DNA of 64,000 bases, from NCBI GenBank assembly GCA_012033015.1, contig JAAUPS010000003.1, positions 1 to 64,000 on the forward strand, given 5' to 3'. This document shows positions 1 through 10,999 of the stretch, piece after piece; position 1 is the stretch's first letter, and every line of letters starts with the position of its first letter. The stretch is from Phormidesmis sp. RL_2_1. GTDB lineage: Bacteria; Cyanobacteriota; Cyanobacteriia; Phormidesmidales; Phormidesmidaceae. A program made the position numbers and the translations under genes. The notes under the pieces are model-generated. The model was not told the origin of the DNA and made no database searches. It saw only the letters and a list, made by a program, of their open reading frames with translations.

Positions 1-2
1 CC

Positions 3-542
3 TTCTTCCATCTCCCTCTTCTCCCTCCCCTTTTCTCCCATCTCCCTCCTTCTCCATCTCCCTCTTCTCCATCTCCCTCTTCTCCATCTCCCTCTTCTCC
101 CTCCCCCTCTTCTCCCTCTCCCTCTTCTCCATCCGCTGCGCCAGATCCCCCGATGGTCAATCCACCGTCGAGTCCATCGGCTTTAGCTAGCGATCACATT
201 CAGCCGGATAACACTTCTAGCGGACATTCAGCCCATGACCAAAACAGTCCGCAGAATCAGCATTCTGCCCACTACCAATCGTCTTCAGCAGAACCACCGT
301 ATGCTTCAACCCCACCGCCATCGCTACCGTCCGAGTCCACTGGTTTAGAGCCTGCTGATTCAAAGTCGCCTGCCCATCATTGGGAAGTGAATCAAGATCT
401 CAACAACATCAAGCGGTTTGCCCAATTTTTCAATGGTCAAATTGTTGATTTAGATGACGATCTCGCAGCGCCACCCAGTGGAATGGAGCCACAAAAGCCT
501 TCTGCCCCTGGTTCTGATCCTGGGCCAGACGTGCCTTTCTAA
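3..542 (+). CDS. C-terminal part of a protein truncated by the window start; probable DNA polymerase III subunit gamma/tau (DnaX) C-terminal tail with Ser/Pro-rich repeat linker
   Basis: Frame 3 is open from base 3 through the listed ORF at 153; reads ...PSPSSPSPSSPSPSS...SAAPDPPMVNPPSS... and ends ...NIKRFAQFFNGQIVDLDDDL..., a tail resembling cyanobacterial DnaX C-termini from memory. Confidence 0.5.
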   Translation, partial: FFHLPLLPPLFSHLPPSPSPSSPSPSSPSPSSPSPSSPSPSSPSAAPDPPMVNPPSSPSALASDHIQPDNTSSGHSAHDQNSPQNQHSAHYQSSSAEPPYASTPPPSLPSESTGLEPADSKSPAHHWEVNQDLNNIKRFAQFFNGQIVDLDDDLAAPPSGMEPQKPSAPGSDPGPDVPF

Positions 543-564
543 TCCGCCTAGCCCACGCTATCGC

Positions 565-3039
565 CTAGCTACGCAAGTTCACTTGGTAGGTTTTCTCCAG
601 GCTAGCCCTGATCTTTTGATGCACCGGTTCAATGTCTTTGTCGGTCAGGGTGCGATCGCTCGCCCGATATACCAACCTAAAGGCCAAAGATCGCTGTCCG
701 GCTGGCACACTTTCCCCGCGATACTGATCAAACAGTACGACTGACTCCAGCAGCTTACCGCCAGCCTTGTTCATCACTTTTTGCAAATCAGCCACCGAAA
801 TGGCTATCGGTGCAAAGAAGGCCAAATCGCGATCCGACGATGGATAGGTCGAATAGCTCGCAAACTTCACTGCCTGACGACCCTTGCCCGTCAGGCACAT
901 CACCAGCACCGACCATTCCAGCTCAAATACATACACTGACTCTGGCAAGCCACGCTGCTGACGGAGCTGCGGATGAAGCTGGCCAAACTTACCCAAATTT
1001 GTCCGCCCCCTGACCCAAAGCGAAGCAGTGCGCCCCGGATGCAGTCGCTCATCGCTATCATCCGCGCGATACTCTACCGCCAAATCCAAATTGTCGAACA
1101 CCCGCTGCAAAATGCCCTTAGCCTCGAACCAACTCAGCGGCTGTGCTTGATTGCTAGTGACCCAGCGGCCCCGCCGCCCATCGCCACCTACAATCCCTGC
1201 CACCTTAGTCGATTCAATCGGAGCGCCCTCAAGGTTATCAGCCGGTTTATTAAACACATTGCCCATTTCAAACCCGTTCATCGGCTCATTGCCGTTATCC
1301 AAGTTGAACTGAAAAGCCTCAATCAAGCCGTCAATCAAATCCAGCCTCAGGGCCGAATACTCCTTGAATAATGGATTCGCTAGCACCACCTGATGTTCAG
1401 AATGGGTACTGGTGAGCGAATAGTGAATGGTCTCTGTCAGGCCCGCTGCGCGAAAGGCAGCGCGGACTTGGCGGGTCAAGGCAGCCTCTTGCGAGAGATA
1501 GCCCCTTGCCGTTTGAGTGGGCAGGGTATTATCAAAGCGATCATAGCCATATAGGCGCGCCACTTCTTCAATCAGGTCAATCTCTCTTTCCAAATCTTGG
1601 TAGCGATAAGGCGGCACAGTGACGAGCCAAGTATCTGCTTCAGGTGCTGATATCACTTCACAGCCGAGTTTTGTCAGCAGATCAACGACCGTGGCATGAT
1701 CAAGCGTGCTGGTTTGGCCCTCTGCGATTTTTATGCGTCCCAAAATTTGGTTGATGCGGCTCAGGCGCAAAGAGATTTGGCGCGTGGGCGTGATCCGACC
1801 GATTTCTGTACGATCTTCACTTTGGCCGATCAGGGTAGCTCCGGTGATGTCTTGCAAGAGAGCCAAGGCGCGATCGCTAGCCAAACTCAGCTCAGCCGGA
1901 TTCACCCCCCGCTCATAACGGGCAGATGCTTCTGTGCGTAATCCTTGCGACCTGGCCGATTTGCGAATCGCCGCCGGAGAAAAATAAGCCGCCTCTAAAA
2001 AGACCTTTTGAGTGGTCTCAACCACTTCTGTTTCAGCTCCACCCATCACCCCAGCTAAGGCAACGGGCACATCATTAGCCGTAATCAGTAAGGTTTGTGC
2101 CGCTAGCGCTCTGGTTTGATCATCGAGGGTGACTAGGGTTTCATCGGACTGCGCTAAACGCACACCGACTGTCACCGCATCGCCTTGGCCAGCAGCACTG
2201 AGCCGGTCAAAGTCAAAGGCGTGCAGCGGTTGGCCCCACTCCAACAGCACGTAGTTGGTCACATCTACCACGTTGTTAATCGCCCGAGTGCCCGCCGCCA
2301 CTAGCCGCTGCTGTAGCCAAGCCGGAGAGGGGGCAATTTGAATATTGTCTAAAACGCTGCCGATATAAATTGGGCAGGCTTTAGGGTCGCTCAGTTGGAT
2401 AGTAATGCCCTGGGGCAGCTCTTTTGCCTTGGCCGCGACCTGCGAAACCGGCAGCTTGAGCGGATTGCCCGTAATCGCCGAAATTTCGCGGGCAATGCCG
2501 ATCATACTCAACGCATCGGCCCGATTCGCCGTAGAGGTCACATCCAGCACAACGTCATTGAGCCCTAAGAGCGATCGCACATCCTGCCCCGGCACGATCT
2601 CACCGCGCTCAAAGCTGGCTTCATCAAAAATATAGATCCCCTCAGAATCTTTCTCTAGTCCCAATTCTGCCAATGAGCAAATCATGCCAGATGAAGGCAC
2701 TCCCCGTAGCTCGCGGGGCTTAATTTTAAGATCGACCTTAGGCAGGTAGCTGCCTACCGTAGCCACCGGCACACACATCTGCTGATCGACATTGGCCGCC
2801 CCGCACACAATCGTTGAGTACGCCGACGCGCCAATATCCACCGTACAAACGCTCAGCTTTTCAGCATCAGGGTGGGGCCGCCTATCCAAGACGCGGCCGA
2901 CCACTACGCCATCGGCCCAGCTTTGGCGATCTTCAATATCTTCCACCTCAAAGCCTGCCATCGTCAGCACCTCGGCTAGTGCCTCAGGAGAAAAATCAAA
3001 CTCGACAAGTTCTTTAAGCCAGTTAACAGAAACACGCAT
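565..3039 (-). CDS. pheT: Phenylalanine--tRNA ligase beta subunit
   Basis: [15 protein letters not shown] start at 3039 (the ORF track start at 3165 looks over-extended), tRNA-binding domain, B3/B4, B5 and C-terminal anticodon-binding-like domain motifs. Confidence 0.95.
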   Translation of the reverse strand: MRVSVNWLKELVEFDFSPEALAEVLTMAGFEVEDIEDRQSWADGVVVGRVLDRRPHPDAEKLSVCTVDIGASAYSTIVCGAANVDQQMCVPVATVGSYLPKVDLKIKPRELRGVPSSGMICSLAELGLEKDSEGIYIFDEASFERGEIVPGQDVRSLLGLNDVVLDVTSTANRADALSMIGIAREISAITGNPLKLPVSQVAAKAKELPQGITIQLSDPKACPIYIGSVLDNIQIAPSPAWLQQRLVAAGTRAINNVVDVTNYVLLEWGQPLHAFDFDRLSAAGQGDAVTVGVRLAQSDETLVTLDDQTRALAAQTLLITANDVPVALAGVMGGAETEVVETTQKVFLEAAYFSPAAIRKSARSQGLRTEASARYERGVNPAELSLASDRALALLQDITGATLIGQSEDRTEIGRITPTRQISLRLSRINQILGRIKIAEGQTSTLDHATVVDLLTKLGCEVISAPEADTWLVTVPPYRYQDLEREIDLIEEVARLYGYDRFDNTLPTQTARGYLSQEAALTRQVRAAFRAAGLTETIHYSLTSTHSEHQVVLANPLFKEYSALRLDLIDGLIEAFQFNLDNGNEPMNGFEMGNVFNKPADNLEGAPIESTKVAGIVGGDGRRGRWVTSNQAQPLSWFEAKGILQRVFDNLDLAVEYRADDSDERLHPGRTASLWVRGRTNLGKFGQLHPQLRQQRGLPESVYVFELEWSVLVMCLTGKGRQAVKFASYSTYPSSDRDLAFFAPIAISVADLQKVMNKAGGKLLESVVLFDQYRGESVPAGQRSLAFRLVYRASDRTLTDKDIEPVHQKIRASLEKTYQVNLRS

Positions 3040-3180
3040 GGGGAAATTGGCGCTCGCCACCATAACAAAAATAAAGGCCAAATGGCCTCGACTTATCGTA
3101 CTATGGCTGACTGTTTTTGCGGGGGAGCAGCGACAAAGATAGGGGAACACTGAACCTACGGCCATGCCAAGCGGATAATA

Positions 3181-4695
3181 ATGACTTATTGCACAGCCAC
3201 TGGCTGCCCCAAACCTAAAAATGCGCCCAATGCCCGTATCTGTGAAACCTGTGGCAGTAAGCTCTGGCTGCGCGATCGCTACCGAGTGTTAGGGGCTTTG
3301 GGGCGAGGCGGCTTTGGGGCCACCTTTCTCGCCCGAGATCAGTCTTTACCGGGCTATCCATCCTGCGTCATCAAGCAGTTACGGCCCACCACCTCAGCCC
3401 CTAATTTACTCGAAATGGCCCGCGAGCTATTTCAGCGCGAAGCCAACATCCTCGGCAAAATCGGCAATCATCCACAGCTCCCCCGCCTGCTCGACTATTT
3501 TGAAATCGCCCAAGAATTTTACTTGGTACAAGAATATGTCAGCGGCTCCACCCTCCAGAAAGAAGTCAAACATGGTGGGCCATTCACCGAAGTCGGAGTC
3601 AAACAGTTTTTAAGCGAAATTTTACCTGTTGTTCAATACATTCATAGCCACAAAATCATCCATCGCGATATCAAGCCTGCCAATCTCATCCGCCGTGAAC
3701 AGGACAAACAGCTCGTGATGATCGATTTCGGTGCAGTTAAAGACAAAGTCAATCCGCCACAAGTCAACCCCTCTGACCAAACTGCCCTGACCGCCTATGC
3801 CATTGGCACACCGGGCTATGCTCCGCCTGAGCAAATGGCCATGCGCCCAGTCTATGCCAGCGATTTGTATGCCATTGGCGTCACCTGTGTCTTTTTACTC
3901 ACCGGGCGATCGCCCAAAGACCTACCCTATGATCCACGCACGGGTGAACTGCGCTGGCAAAACCACGCCATCGTCAGCGATCACTTCGCCACCATTATGC
4001 ACAAACTGCTAGATATCTCAGTGCATAGCCGCTATCAAATGGCTGAAGATGTTTTACGCGATCTCGACATGGAGCCTTACTTGGAGAGCCTGTCGCAAAA
4101 CTTGGCATTTGCCACCATCGAACCCGTTGCCGTCACCGCGACAACCAACAGCGAAAACCGTATTTCTCCCTCTTCGCGCATGGCTGAGGCCATTCGGGCC
4201 CGTAAAGATCGCCGCTCCCACAAAAACACCTCTGCCTACAAAGGTGTAGAACGCCGAAAAAACCATAAATTCACCCCCCAATCTGTCAAGGAGTCCTACG
4301 AAAAAGGCCGTCGGGATTTTTCCGCTCAAAACCTCAGCAACCTCGACTTGCATAAACAAGTTTTAGCCGGTGCCCGCTTCACTAAAGCTGATTTGCATGG
4401 CACTAACCTGCTCGGAGCCGATCTGTCCCATGCTAATTTGAGCCGCACAAACTTAACCCAGGCAACCCTCAAAAATGCCAAACTGCAAAACGCTTACTTA
4501 GGGGACGCAAATTTGACCGGGGCTGATTTACGTGGCGCTAACTTGACCAAAGCCAGCTTAGAAACCGCTAAACTCACCGATGCCAATCTCTGTGGTGCTG
4601 ACTTAACTGGAGCCACAATTAGTGAGGAACAAATCGCTGCCGCCCGTACCAATTGGTCAACAGTGCATCCCAACGGTCGCAGACAGTTTCTTTAG
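3181..4695 (+). CDS. Serine/threonine protein kinase with N-terminal Cys motif and C-terminal pentapeptide repeats (SpkB-like)
   Basis: [20 protein letters not shown], kinase [27 protein letters not shown]-terminal A(D/N)LXX repeats ([18 protein letters not shown]). Confidence 0.9.
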   Translation: MTYCTATGCPKPKNAPNARICETCGSKLWLRDRYRVLGALGRGGFGATFLARDQSLPGYPSCVIKQLRPTTSAPNLLEMARELFQREANILGKIGNHPQLPRLLDYFEIAQEFYLVQEYVSGSTLQKEVKHGGPFTEVGVKQFLSEILPVVQYIHSHKIIHRDIKPANLIRREQDKQLVMIDFGAVKDKVNPPQVNPSDQTALTAYAIGTPGYAPPEQMAMRPVYASDLYAIGVTCVFLLTGRSPKDLPYDPRTGELRWQNHAIVSDHFATIMHKLLDISVHSRYQMAEDVLRDLDMEPYLESLSQNLAFATIEPVAVTATTNSENRISPSSRMAEAIRARKDRRSHKNTSAYKGVERRKNHKFTPQSVKESYEKGRRDFSAQNLSNLDLHKQVLAGARFTKADLHGTNLLGADLSHANLSRTNLTQATLKNAKLQNAYLGDANLTGADLRGANLTKASLETAKLTDANLCGADLTGATISEEQIAAARTNWSTVHPNGRRQFL

Positions 4696-4754
4696 CAAGC
4701 CATTTCGCCAGACTACCAAAGCTCCATTTTGGCCGCTAAACTAGTGATCGCATA

Positions 4755-4798
4755 ACCTGATCACAGATAGCCTGATCACAGATAACCTGATCACAGAG
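4755..4798. repeat. 15-bp short tandem repeat (cctgatcacagataa-type)
   Basis: taacctgatcacagatagcctgatcacagataacctgatcacag. Confidence 0.85.
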
Positions 4799-4873
4799 CC
4801 CGCAGATGTCATCTGTATGCTAGTGATGGTCACTTTGCCTTTAGTGTTGCCTTTAGTGAGGAAAGCGTAAATT

Positions 4874-5092
4874 ATGTTTGTCGATGAGCTCACCCCATTT
4901 TTACAAGAGCTAGCCCGTCAGCCTGTGGCCTTTTGCGGCGGCTTTTTCTCAGGACTTTTTCGCCTAGATTTGGCAGAAGATCCGGTTAAAAGCTGGTTGA
5001 GCAAACAAGGGGCCGAACCGACGAATGCTGGTGTGCAAACCACTAACAATTCATCTGCCTCTCAAGGGCCACAGTCTATTGATATCGAATGA
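4874..5092 (+). CDS. Small conserved cyanobacterial protein of unknown function
   Basis: MFVDELTPFLQELARQPVAFCGGFFSGLFRLDLAEDPVKSWLSKQG; resembles a recurrent cyanobacterial small protein. Confidence 0.75.
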   Translation: MFVDELTPFLQELARQPVAFCGGFFSGLFRLDLAEDPVKSWLSKQGAEPTNAGVQTTNNSSASQGPQSIDIE

Positions 5093-5094
5093 GC

Positions 5095-5138
5095 GATATT
5101 GAAGTAGGTGACTGCTCACTAGTCACCTACTCAATATC
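5095..5138. terminator. Hairpin between convergent genes, probable bidirectional terminator
   Basis: GATATTGAaGTAGGTGACT-gctcact-AGTCACCTACTCAATATC long inverted repeat overlapping the 3' end of the TPR gene. Confidence 0.6.
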
Positions 5139-5915
5139 ACCATCACCCTCGCCATCACCCTCGCCACAGGTATAGCCAAAGCTCCCCATCCACTTGAGAA
5201 CACGACGATTCACCTGATTTAGCTGCTCGCGATCGGCGCTGCTGGTATCGGCAGCGAGGTCTAGCGCTTGGCTATAGTCTGTGATTGCGCAGTTCCAATC
5301 CCCTTGAAGATGGTAAACCCGGCCTCTTTCGGCATAGAGCGTGGCGCTTTGGGGTTTAAAAAACATGGCGATATCTAAACAAACAAGTGCCTCTTCGTAC
5401 TCACCCATTTCGCGCAACGTAATCGCTTGATTTAGTCGAGCGCGAATATTAAGCGGATTGAGATCAATCGCCTCATCGTAGTCTGCCATCGCCGCTAACC
5501 ACTGCCTTTGGCTGGCGTAAAGGTTGGCCCGATTGCTGTAAGCTTTACCCAACCTAGGGTTAAGTTCAATAGCATGGTCATAGTCGCTCAGTGCCTGGGC
5601 CCACTGGCGTTGGTTGTAGTACATCAGCCCGCGATTGACATAATGCCCCGCATTGTCAGGTTCGTAGGCCATCAGGCGCGTTAGGATCTCAATCGCGCTG
5701 GTGTATTGTTTACGTTTAGCTTCTAAGCTCGCCCGCTTATTGAGCAACAAATTAGCATCGCTCACAGAAAGCCAACTATCGGGCCTGAAGCGGTAACGGC
5801 AGATGGTTTTGCGGTGATTTTTTGCCCTATAGCCCGTTTTAAGCTGATTTTTAAGCGAATGATTTATACAATCCGGATGTATAGAATCAGAGCCAGTAGA
5901 TGTTAAAGAGTGCAT
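5127..5915 (-). CDS. Tetratricopeptide repeat protein
   Basis: Repeated AYSNRANLYASQRQWLAAMADYDEAIDLNP-type TPR units. Confidence 0.85.
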   Translation of the reverse strand: MHSLTSTGSDSIHPDCINHSLKNQLKTGYRAKNHRKTICRYRFRPDSWLSVSDANLLLNKRASLEAKRKQYTSAIEILTRLMAYEPDNAGHYVNRGLMYYNQRQWAQALSDYDHAIELNPRLGKAYSNRANLYASQRQWLAAMADYDEAIDLNPLNIRARLNQAITLREMGEYEEALVCLDIAMFFKPQSATLYAERGRVYHLQGDWNCAITDYSQALDLAADTSSADREQLNQVNRRVLKWMGSFGYTCGEGDGEGDGDIE

Positions 5916-5986
5916 GGCCTAAATATCCTAAATATCTTAAAGATGCTGTAGCACTGGCAGGGGCAAGTGATTGCCAAAGTATTAAT

Positions 5987-6029
5987 CGATTGGTCAGCGA
6001 TTGGTCAGCGATTGGTCAGCGATTGGTCA
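5987..6029. repeat. 11-bp tandem repeat (cgattggtcag x4)
   Basis: Direct reading of gattggtcagcgattggtcagcgattggtcagcgattggtcag. Confidence 0.9.
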
Positions 6030-6362
6030 GAAAGTATTTTTACAGCTTAAAAAAGTAGACCGAAAAAGTAATTGGGGCTGAACGCAACAATTTAATTTGC
6101 ATATAGCGTTCTTGATGAAATCCTCTCACGAAGATTAAGCCAAGCTAAACCGAAAAAGAACGTAGGAATTGGTGACTTACCCGCAAAAGAAAGTTGATAT
6201 GTAAGTACAAATGCCGAAAAAATCTGAGAAAGTATCGTCGTTTTTGAGGCTGAATCAAACAGATCTCAAGAAAGTTACGGATTACACCTTAAAAAGCGCC
6301 AACAAACCTGAATTAAGAAACTTGAAAAGATCCCATTAGGAGGTTGGATGGAGAAGCTCTAG

Positions 6363-6443
6363 TGTATCTGTCGAGTTGCTCAGGACAGTCTCATCGGCTC
6401 TAGGCGTTATCGGACAACAGGCAACTCGACAGAGGCTATAGCA
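6363..6443. repeat. Copy of dispersed inverted-repeat family (TGTCGAGTTGC...GCAACTCGACAGAGGCTATAGCA)
   Basis: 11-bp arms TGTCGAGTTGC / GCAACTCGACA; the tail ACTCGACAGAGGCTATAGCA recurs at 36136-36155. Confidence 0.75.
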
Positions 6444-6460
6444 TCAAAAACAAGCCATAA

Positions 6461-6508
6461 AAAAATGCGACTGTCCACTATAGTTTGGGGACAGTCGCAT
6501 TTTTGCCT
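6461..6508. terminator. Rho-independent-like hairpin downstream of psbK
   Basis: AAAAATGCGACTGTCC...GGACAGTCGCATTTTT, near-perfect stem flanked by A/T runs on both sides. Confidence 0.8.
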
Positions 6509-6574
6509 TTTGTAGAGAATGCAGGCGGCTGAGATATTTTGTTAGGGCCTCTGCTACAGCATATTTGGAACGCC

Positions 6575-6712
6575 TTACTTGAAGCCAACAGAAGCCTGCC
6601 AGACAAAGGCCAGCAGTAAAAAGAAGATAGGAAGTATGGGCAAAACATCGATTAAGGGGCCAAAAGCGCGGTAAGCCTCAGGCAAAGTCGCTACCAGCAT
6701 TGCTGCGTCCAT
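6575..6712 (-). CDS. psbK: Photosystem II reaction center protein K
   Basis: Not in ORF track; minus strand reads [45 protein letters not shown], matching the conserved LPEAY..F.PL.DVLP..P..F..LAFVWQA.VGF core; downstream of tgt. Confidence 0.95.
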   Translation of the reverse strand: MDAAMLVATLPEAYRAFGPLIDVLPILPIFFLLLAFVWQASVGFK

Positions 6713-6812
6713 AAATCCAGTGTCTCCAAATGTTTATGTAATAGTTTAATCAGCATTTTATCACGATCTGTTCAGCACACTGTCGCTCACCTGCAAGACA
6801 CGGCACGGAATT

Positions 6813-7913
6813 TCAGCCCAGCCAATCGGCAAAGGTTTCAGCAAAATGATCGTTCAAAATAGCGTCGCGAATGGCGGTAGTAAAGCGAATGAGTTCAGTG
6901 ATGTTGTGAATGGAGAGCAGGGTATAGGCTAAGAGTTCTTTAGCGTGAATCAGGTGGCAGAGGTAAGCGCGGGTAAAGTTTTCACAGGTGTAACAGGGAC
7001 AGTCGGCATCAATCGGTGTTAAATCACGGCGAAAACGAGTATTCTTCAAGTTCCAACGTTCGCCTTGGGTTAAGGCGGCACCGTGGCGGGCCAATCGAGT
7101 CGGAATGACGCAGTCAAATAGGTCAATGCCAGATGCGATCGCCTGAGCCATTTCTTGATAAGTGCCTACCCCCATCAGATAGCGAGGCTTATGCTCTGGC
7201 AGTAGTGGGGTGGTTGCCTGGACAATTTTTTCAATGAGTTCTGGGGGTTCTCCTACACTGACGCCACCAATCGCATATCCGGGCAAATCAAGTTCAGCCA
7301 GTTCTTGGGCAGCGACTGCCCGTAAGTCTAAGTAGGTACCGCCTTGAACAATACCAAAAAGGGCTTGATCAGAACGCCCATGGGCATTCATGCAGCGTTT
7401 TAGCCAGCGATAGGTGCGCTCAGTCGCAGCGACGATAGCCTCTCGGGGGGCCGGATAGGGCGGACATTCATCGAAGGCCATAATCACATCGGCCCCCAAT
7501 AGATTTTGAATTTCTATAGAGCGCTCAGGGGGCATGGCAATAATGCGGCCATCTCGAGGTGAGCGAAAGGTGGCCCCCTCATCAGTCACGGTGCGCATTT
7601 CACTGAGGCTAAAAACCTGGAATCCGCCAGAATCGGTGAGTATGGGGCCAGACCAACCCATAAATTGATGGATGCCGCCAGCTTCAGCAACCAAGTCCTC
7701 GCCCGGCTGAAGGTGGAGGTGATAGGTATTGGCCAACACCATTTCCGCTTGACAGTGCTTGAGCTGAGCCGGGGTGACCGTTTTGACGTTAGCCAGCGTC
7801 CCGACGGGCATAAATCGTGGCGTATGAACAGTTCCATGGGGCGTATGGAAGATACCCGCGCGGGCTTTGGTCAGGCTACACTGCGCCTGAAGCTGATAGG
7901 TAAATGACGACAT
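6813..7913 (-). CDS. tgt: tRNA-guanine transglycosylase (queuine tRNA-ribosyltransferase)
   Basis: [25 protein letters not shown], Zn ligands [20 protein letters not shown]. Confidence 0.95.
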   Translation of the reverse strand: MSSFTYQLQAQCSLTKARAGIFHTPHGTVHTPRFMPVGTLANVKTVTPAQLKHCQAEMVLANTYHLHLQPGEDLVAEAGGIHQFMGWSGPILTDSGGFQVFSLSEMRTVTDEGATFRSPRDGRIIAMPPERSIEIQNLLGADVIMAFDECPPYPAPREAIVAATERTYRWLKRCMNAHGRSDQALFGIVQGGTYLDLRAVAAQELAELDLPGYAIGGVSVGEPPELIEKIVQATTPLLPEHKPRYLMGVGTYQEMAQAIASGIDLFDCVIPTRLARHGAALTQGERWNLKNTRFRRDLTPIDADCPCYTCENFTRAYLCHLIHAKELLAYTLLSIHNITELIRFTTAIRDAILNDHFAETFADWLG

Positions 7914-7924
7914 TCTATCCTTAA

Positions 7925-8404
7925 TTACGGGATATAACGGTCATCGTCAAGCGAGGCATCCCAGCTAGCAGAAAGCGCTTCTGTGACGATTGCTTCCAAA
8001 GCCGCAGCATCTATAGAGCGGCCTAAAGAATCTTCTAATGGGGATGCAATGGGCGTGAGGCACAAACAGCGATCGTCTTGCACTAGGGCAAAGGTTGTTT
8101 GTTCACCTGTTGTAACGAGTTCTAAATAGTCGAAGCTGTGGACGTTGAGATACAGACTGCGATTGGCAACAAGGGTCGCTTGAGCTGGATCAGCAAAGGC
8201 TTCCATGACGCAGCCTTCGCCCGTATTCGCAATATCGTTGCCTTGCTTATGGACGTAGTGGACGCGCCGAAGACCTCGCAGTAGTCGAAGCATGTCGGCT
8301 TTGTGCACAACAATGCCATTGTCAACAATGCATGGTGCTGGCAAATTGCTTGAGTTGGGGTGGTTCATTGGAGGGGCTGCACGTTGACCAATAGCACTGG
8401 CCAA
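7925..8404 (-). CDS. Conserved hypothetical protein (cyanobacterial type)
   Basis: Intact 159-aa ORF immediately upstream of tgt on the same strand. Confidence 0.65.
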   Translation of the reverse strand: MASAIGQRAAPPMNHPNSSNLPAPCIVDNGIVVHKADMLRLLRGLRRVHYVHKQGNDIANTGEGCVMEAFADPAQATLVANRSLYLNVHSFDYLELVTTGEQTTFALVQDDRCLCLTPIASPLEDSLGRSIDAAALEAIVTEALSASWDASLDDDRYIP

Positions 8405-8770
8405 TAAACAATTTTGCGAAAGTAGAACCTTGTATGAGCGAACGTATGAGCGAACTCAACATCAAGATGCACTCTACAAAGTTTGAGAATATACCCTCAC
8501 AATATACGAATTCTATAAGTTTGCAATGTCAGATCCGTAAGATCTTGAAATACTTCATCAGGAGAATTTTGCCTGTGTAAACTCATTACTTGAGGCGGAA
8601 CTGAAATTTTGCATCATAGTCATTACGTAATGGCATTCATCCAGAAAAACTTTGTTTTAATTGTCAATTATGCGCTATGAGAAAGCGCGTAATTGACTCT
8701 GCAAACTCTTTCAGTTTTAGCGTCTTTTAATTGATGAAAGTTTAGATGATTTATCCCTGGTAATAGATTT

Positions 8771-8800
8771 ATAGCAAAGTTAAGGATGCATTCTGACGAT
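8771..8800. repeat. Partial copy of dispersed palindromic repeat
   Basis: atagcaaagttaaggatgcattctgac, compare 36051-36081. Confidence 0.55.
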
Positions 8801-8831
8801 ACATGAAGGATTTACTCTGGAGCGTTTTTAC

Positions 8832-9638
8832 GTGGTGAAGCCCGTTCAGTGGCTAAAGATTAACTGCCTAGCGGTTTGGGCAAGTTGGCACAGCGCGCTG
8901 ATGTTTTATACGTGTTTGCCAGTCTCTAAAATTTGGCCGCAAAGCTGGCCGCTGGAGTTTCGTTGGATTGCTCGCTGGGTGCCTTGGGTGGGGTTGGTGG
9001 TGGGTGGGGTGCTAGCGCTAGCAGATGGCATTCTAGCCGCTGTACACATGCCTACGTTAGTGCGTAGTGCGATCGTTGTGGCCGTGGCGATTGGGCTAAC
9101 TGGTGGGCTGCATTTAGACGGCGTGATAGATACAGCAGATGGTTTGGCGCTGCCACAGCACGCGCGCGCTAGGCGCTTGGCGGCGATGGCGGATAGCCGT
9201 ATGGGAGCGTTTGGCGGGATGGCTGCGATCGTCCTCATTTTATTAAAGGTAACGGCGATCGCCGCACTTATCAGTCACAGAGCCTTCGTACTGATTGCTG
9301 TTTCAATTTGGGGCCGTTGGGGACAGCAGTGGGCGATCGCCCGCTATCCCTATTTAAAAAAAGAGGGCAAAGGGGCTTTTCATAAGGCGGCGCTGCCTTC
9401 TGTGCGCTACACGTTGCCTAGTTTAATCGCCATGGTGATGCTCAGTTTGCTGGTGGGTAACTGTGGCATAGTGCCTTGGTCTGTCGTGTGGCGTACAATA
9501 TTGGGCGGGTTTTCTCTATCGCTGTTAACCAGTGCCTACTTTTATCAGCAGTTGGGGGGGCATACCGGAGATACCTATGGTGCAGTCGTCGAATGGACAG
9601 AAGCGCTATTGCTTTGCAGTCTCACGATAGGCCAGTAA
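8832..9638 (+). CDS. cobS: Adenosylcobinamide-GDP ribazoletransferase (cobalamin synthase)
   Basis: GGLHLDGVIDTADGL, ADSRMGAFG, GHTGDTYGAVVEWTEALLL motifs. Confidence 0.95.
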   Translation: MVKPVQWLKINCLAVWASWHSALMFYTCLPVSKIWPQSWPLEFRWIARWVPWVGLVVGGVLALADGILAAVHMPTLVRSAIVVAVAIGLTGGLHLDGVIDTADGLALPQHARARRLAAMADSRMGAFGGMAAIVLILLKVTAIAALISHRAFVLIAVSIWGRWGQQWAIARYPYLKKEGKGAFHKAALPSVRYTLPSLIAMVMLSLLVGNCGIVPWSVVWRTILGGFSLSLLTSAYFYQQLGGHTGDTYGAVVEWTEALLLCSLTIGQ

Positions 9639-9809
9639 TATAAGTACCTGCCCATGTATATCTGTCCTTGTATATCTGGTAGATAGCGGGATAATTGCAA
9701 CTCCTAGCGTCTATTTTTAACCTTAAGACACTCTCTTTTTTTGACCTGATTGAGCCCCTAAATGCTCCTAAATGCCCTTAAATACTCCTAAATGTTGTTG
9801 AGGTAAGCG

Positions 9810-10415
9810 ATGATAAGCAGTTCTTCTGAGGTTCATGCGATTTCTGGCCGAGGGCTGCCCTTAGTCGGCAACGATATCGATACCGATCGAATTATTCCGG
9901 CTCGTTTTTTGCGGGCCATTACGTTTGACGGACTTGGCGAGCAGGTCTTTGCCGACGATCGTCAGCAGTTGGCCTCCCATCCTTTCAACCAGCCCCAATA
10001 TCAAGGGGCTAGCGTGCTGGTGGTCAATCGAAATTTTGGCTGCGGCTCTTCTCGCGAACATGCTCCTCAAGCGATCGCTCGTTGGGGCATTCAAGCTTTG
10101 GTTGGCGAAAGCTTTGCCGAAATATTTTTTGGCAACTGTGTGGCCATGGGCGTACCTTGTCTGAGTGCCGACAGTGCCGGGGTGGCGGCTTTGCAACAGC
10201 TCATTACCCATACACCTGCGATCGCGCTCAAGATTGATTTAGATGAAATGACGCTGCAAGCTGGAGATTTTTCGCTACCGGTGACTATGGCTGCTGGCCC
10301 TCGGCAGATGTTTGTCAAAGGGACATGGGATGCTTGCGGTCAGCTAGTGGCGCAGGCCGATACGATCGCCCAAACGGCTGCCCAGCTCCCCTATATCCAT
10401 TGGGCAGCAGGATAG
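9810..10415 (+). CDS. leuD: 3-isopropylmalate dehydratase small subunit
   Basis: [30 protein letters not shown]. Confidence 0.95.
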   Translation: MISSSSEVHAISGRGLPLVGNDIDTDRIIPARFLRAITFDGLGEQVFADDRQQLASHPFNQPQYQGASVLVVNRNFGCGSSREHAPQAIARWGIQALVGESFAEIFFGNCVAMGVPCLSADSAGVAALQQLITHTPAIALKIDLDEMTLQAGDFSLPVTMAAGPRQMFVKGTWDACGQLVAQADTIAQTAAQLPYIHWAAG

Positions 10416-10447
10416 TTTCAAAGAGGGTAGAAAGGGTCATGGCATAA

Positions 10448-10933
10448 CTAGGGGGTTGGCCACTGGGAATAGGGATATTTCACCAAACTGGCATTGTAAT
10501 ATTGGGGTTTGCCTGAGACTTCCTCACCCAGCCATTCGGGCCGCTCAAAGGGCTGATCCTCACAGTGCAGTTCGACTTCTGCCACAATCAGCCCGGCATT
10601 TTCCCCTGCAAATTCATCAATGTCCCAAATGACATCGCCCAAGGGTAATCGATAACGCGTTTTTTCAATCAGCGGTTTGGCGCACAAGGTTTCTAGCATT
10701 TGTTGCGCATCACCCAAGGGAATTTCATATTCAAACTCAGAGCGGGTGAGTCCTTGGGTGCCTCGAATCGGCCCTTTAAGGGTGAGATACCCTCGGGTGC
10801 CAGCCGTGCGTACCCGGACACTTCGACCTGATTGAACGGTAGGAATATAGCCCTGGCAGTAAGCTAAACCCGTAGCGAGTGCTTTCCAGTTGTTATTTTT
10901 GACCAAAAACTTTCGTTCAATTTCTTGGGCCAT
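10448..10933 (-). CDS. CYTH domain protein (adenylate cyclase / thiamine triphosphatase / inorganic triphosphatase superfamily)
   Basis: MAQEIERKFLV start, VRVRT, LTLKG, EFEYEIP, KTRYRLP, VAEVEL. Confidence 0.9.
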   Translation of the reverse strand: MAQEIERKFLVKNNNWKALATGLAYCQGYIPTVQSGRSVRVRTAGTRGYLTLKGPIRGTQGLTRSEFEYEIPLGDAQQMLETLCAKPLIEKTRYRLPLGDVIWDIDEFAGENAGLIVAEVELHCEDQPFERPEWLGEEVSGKPQYYNASLVKYPYSQWPTP

Positions 10934-10999
10934 CGGCTTAAATAGGGATTAAATCGGGAGAAATGGTAATCGGTTTGAGCTGAGCCAGTTGAAGAAACA

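Noticed and set aside
454-1371. Plus-strand ORFs 454-744, 810-1013, 973-1371
   Set aside because: Mostly antisense to the well-supported pheT; no recognisable domain.
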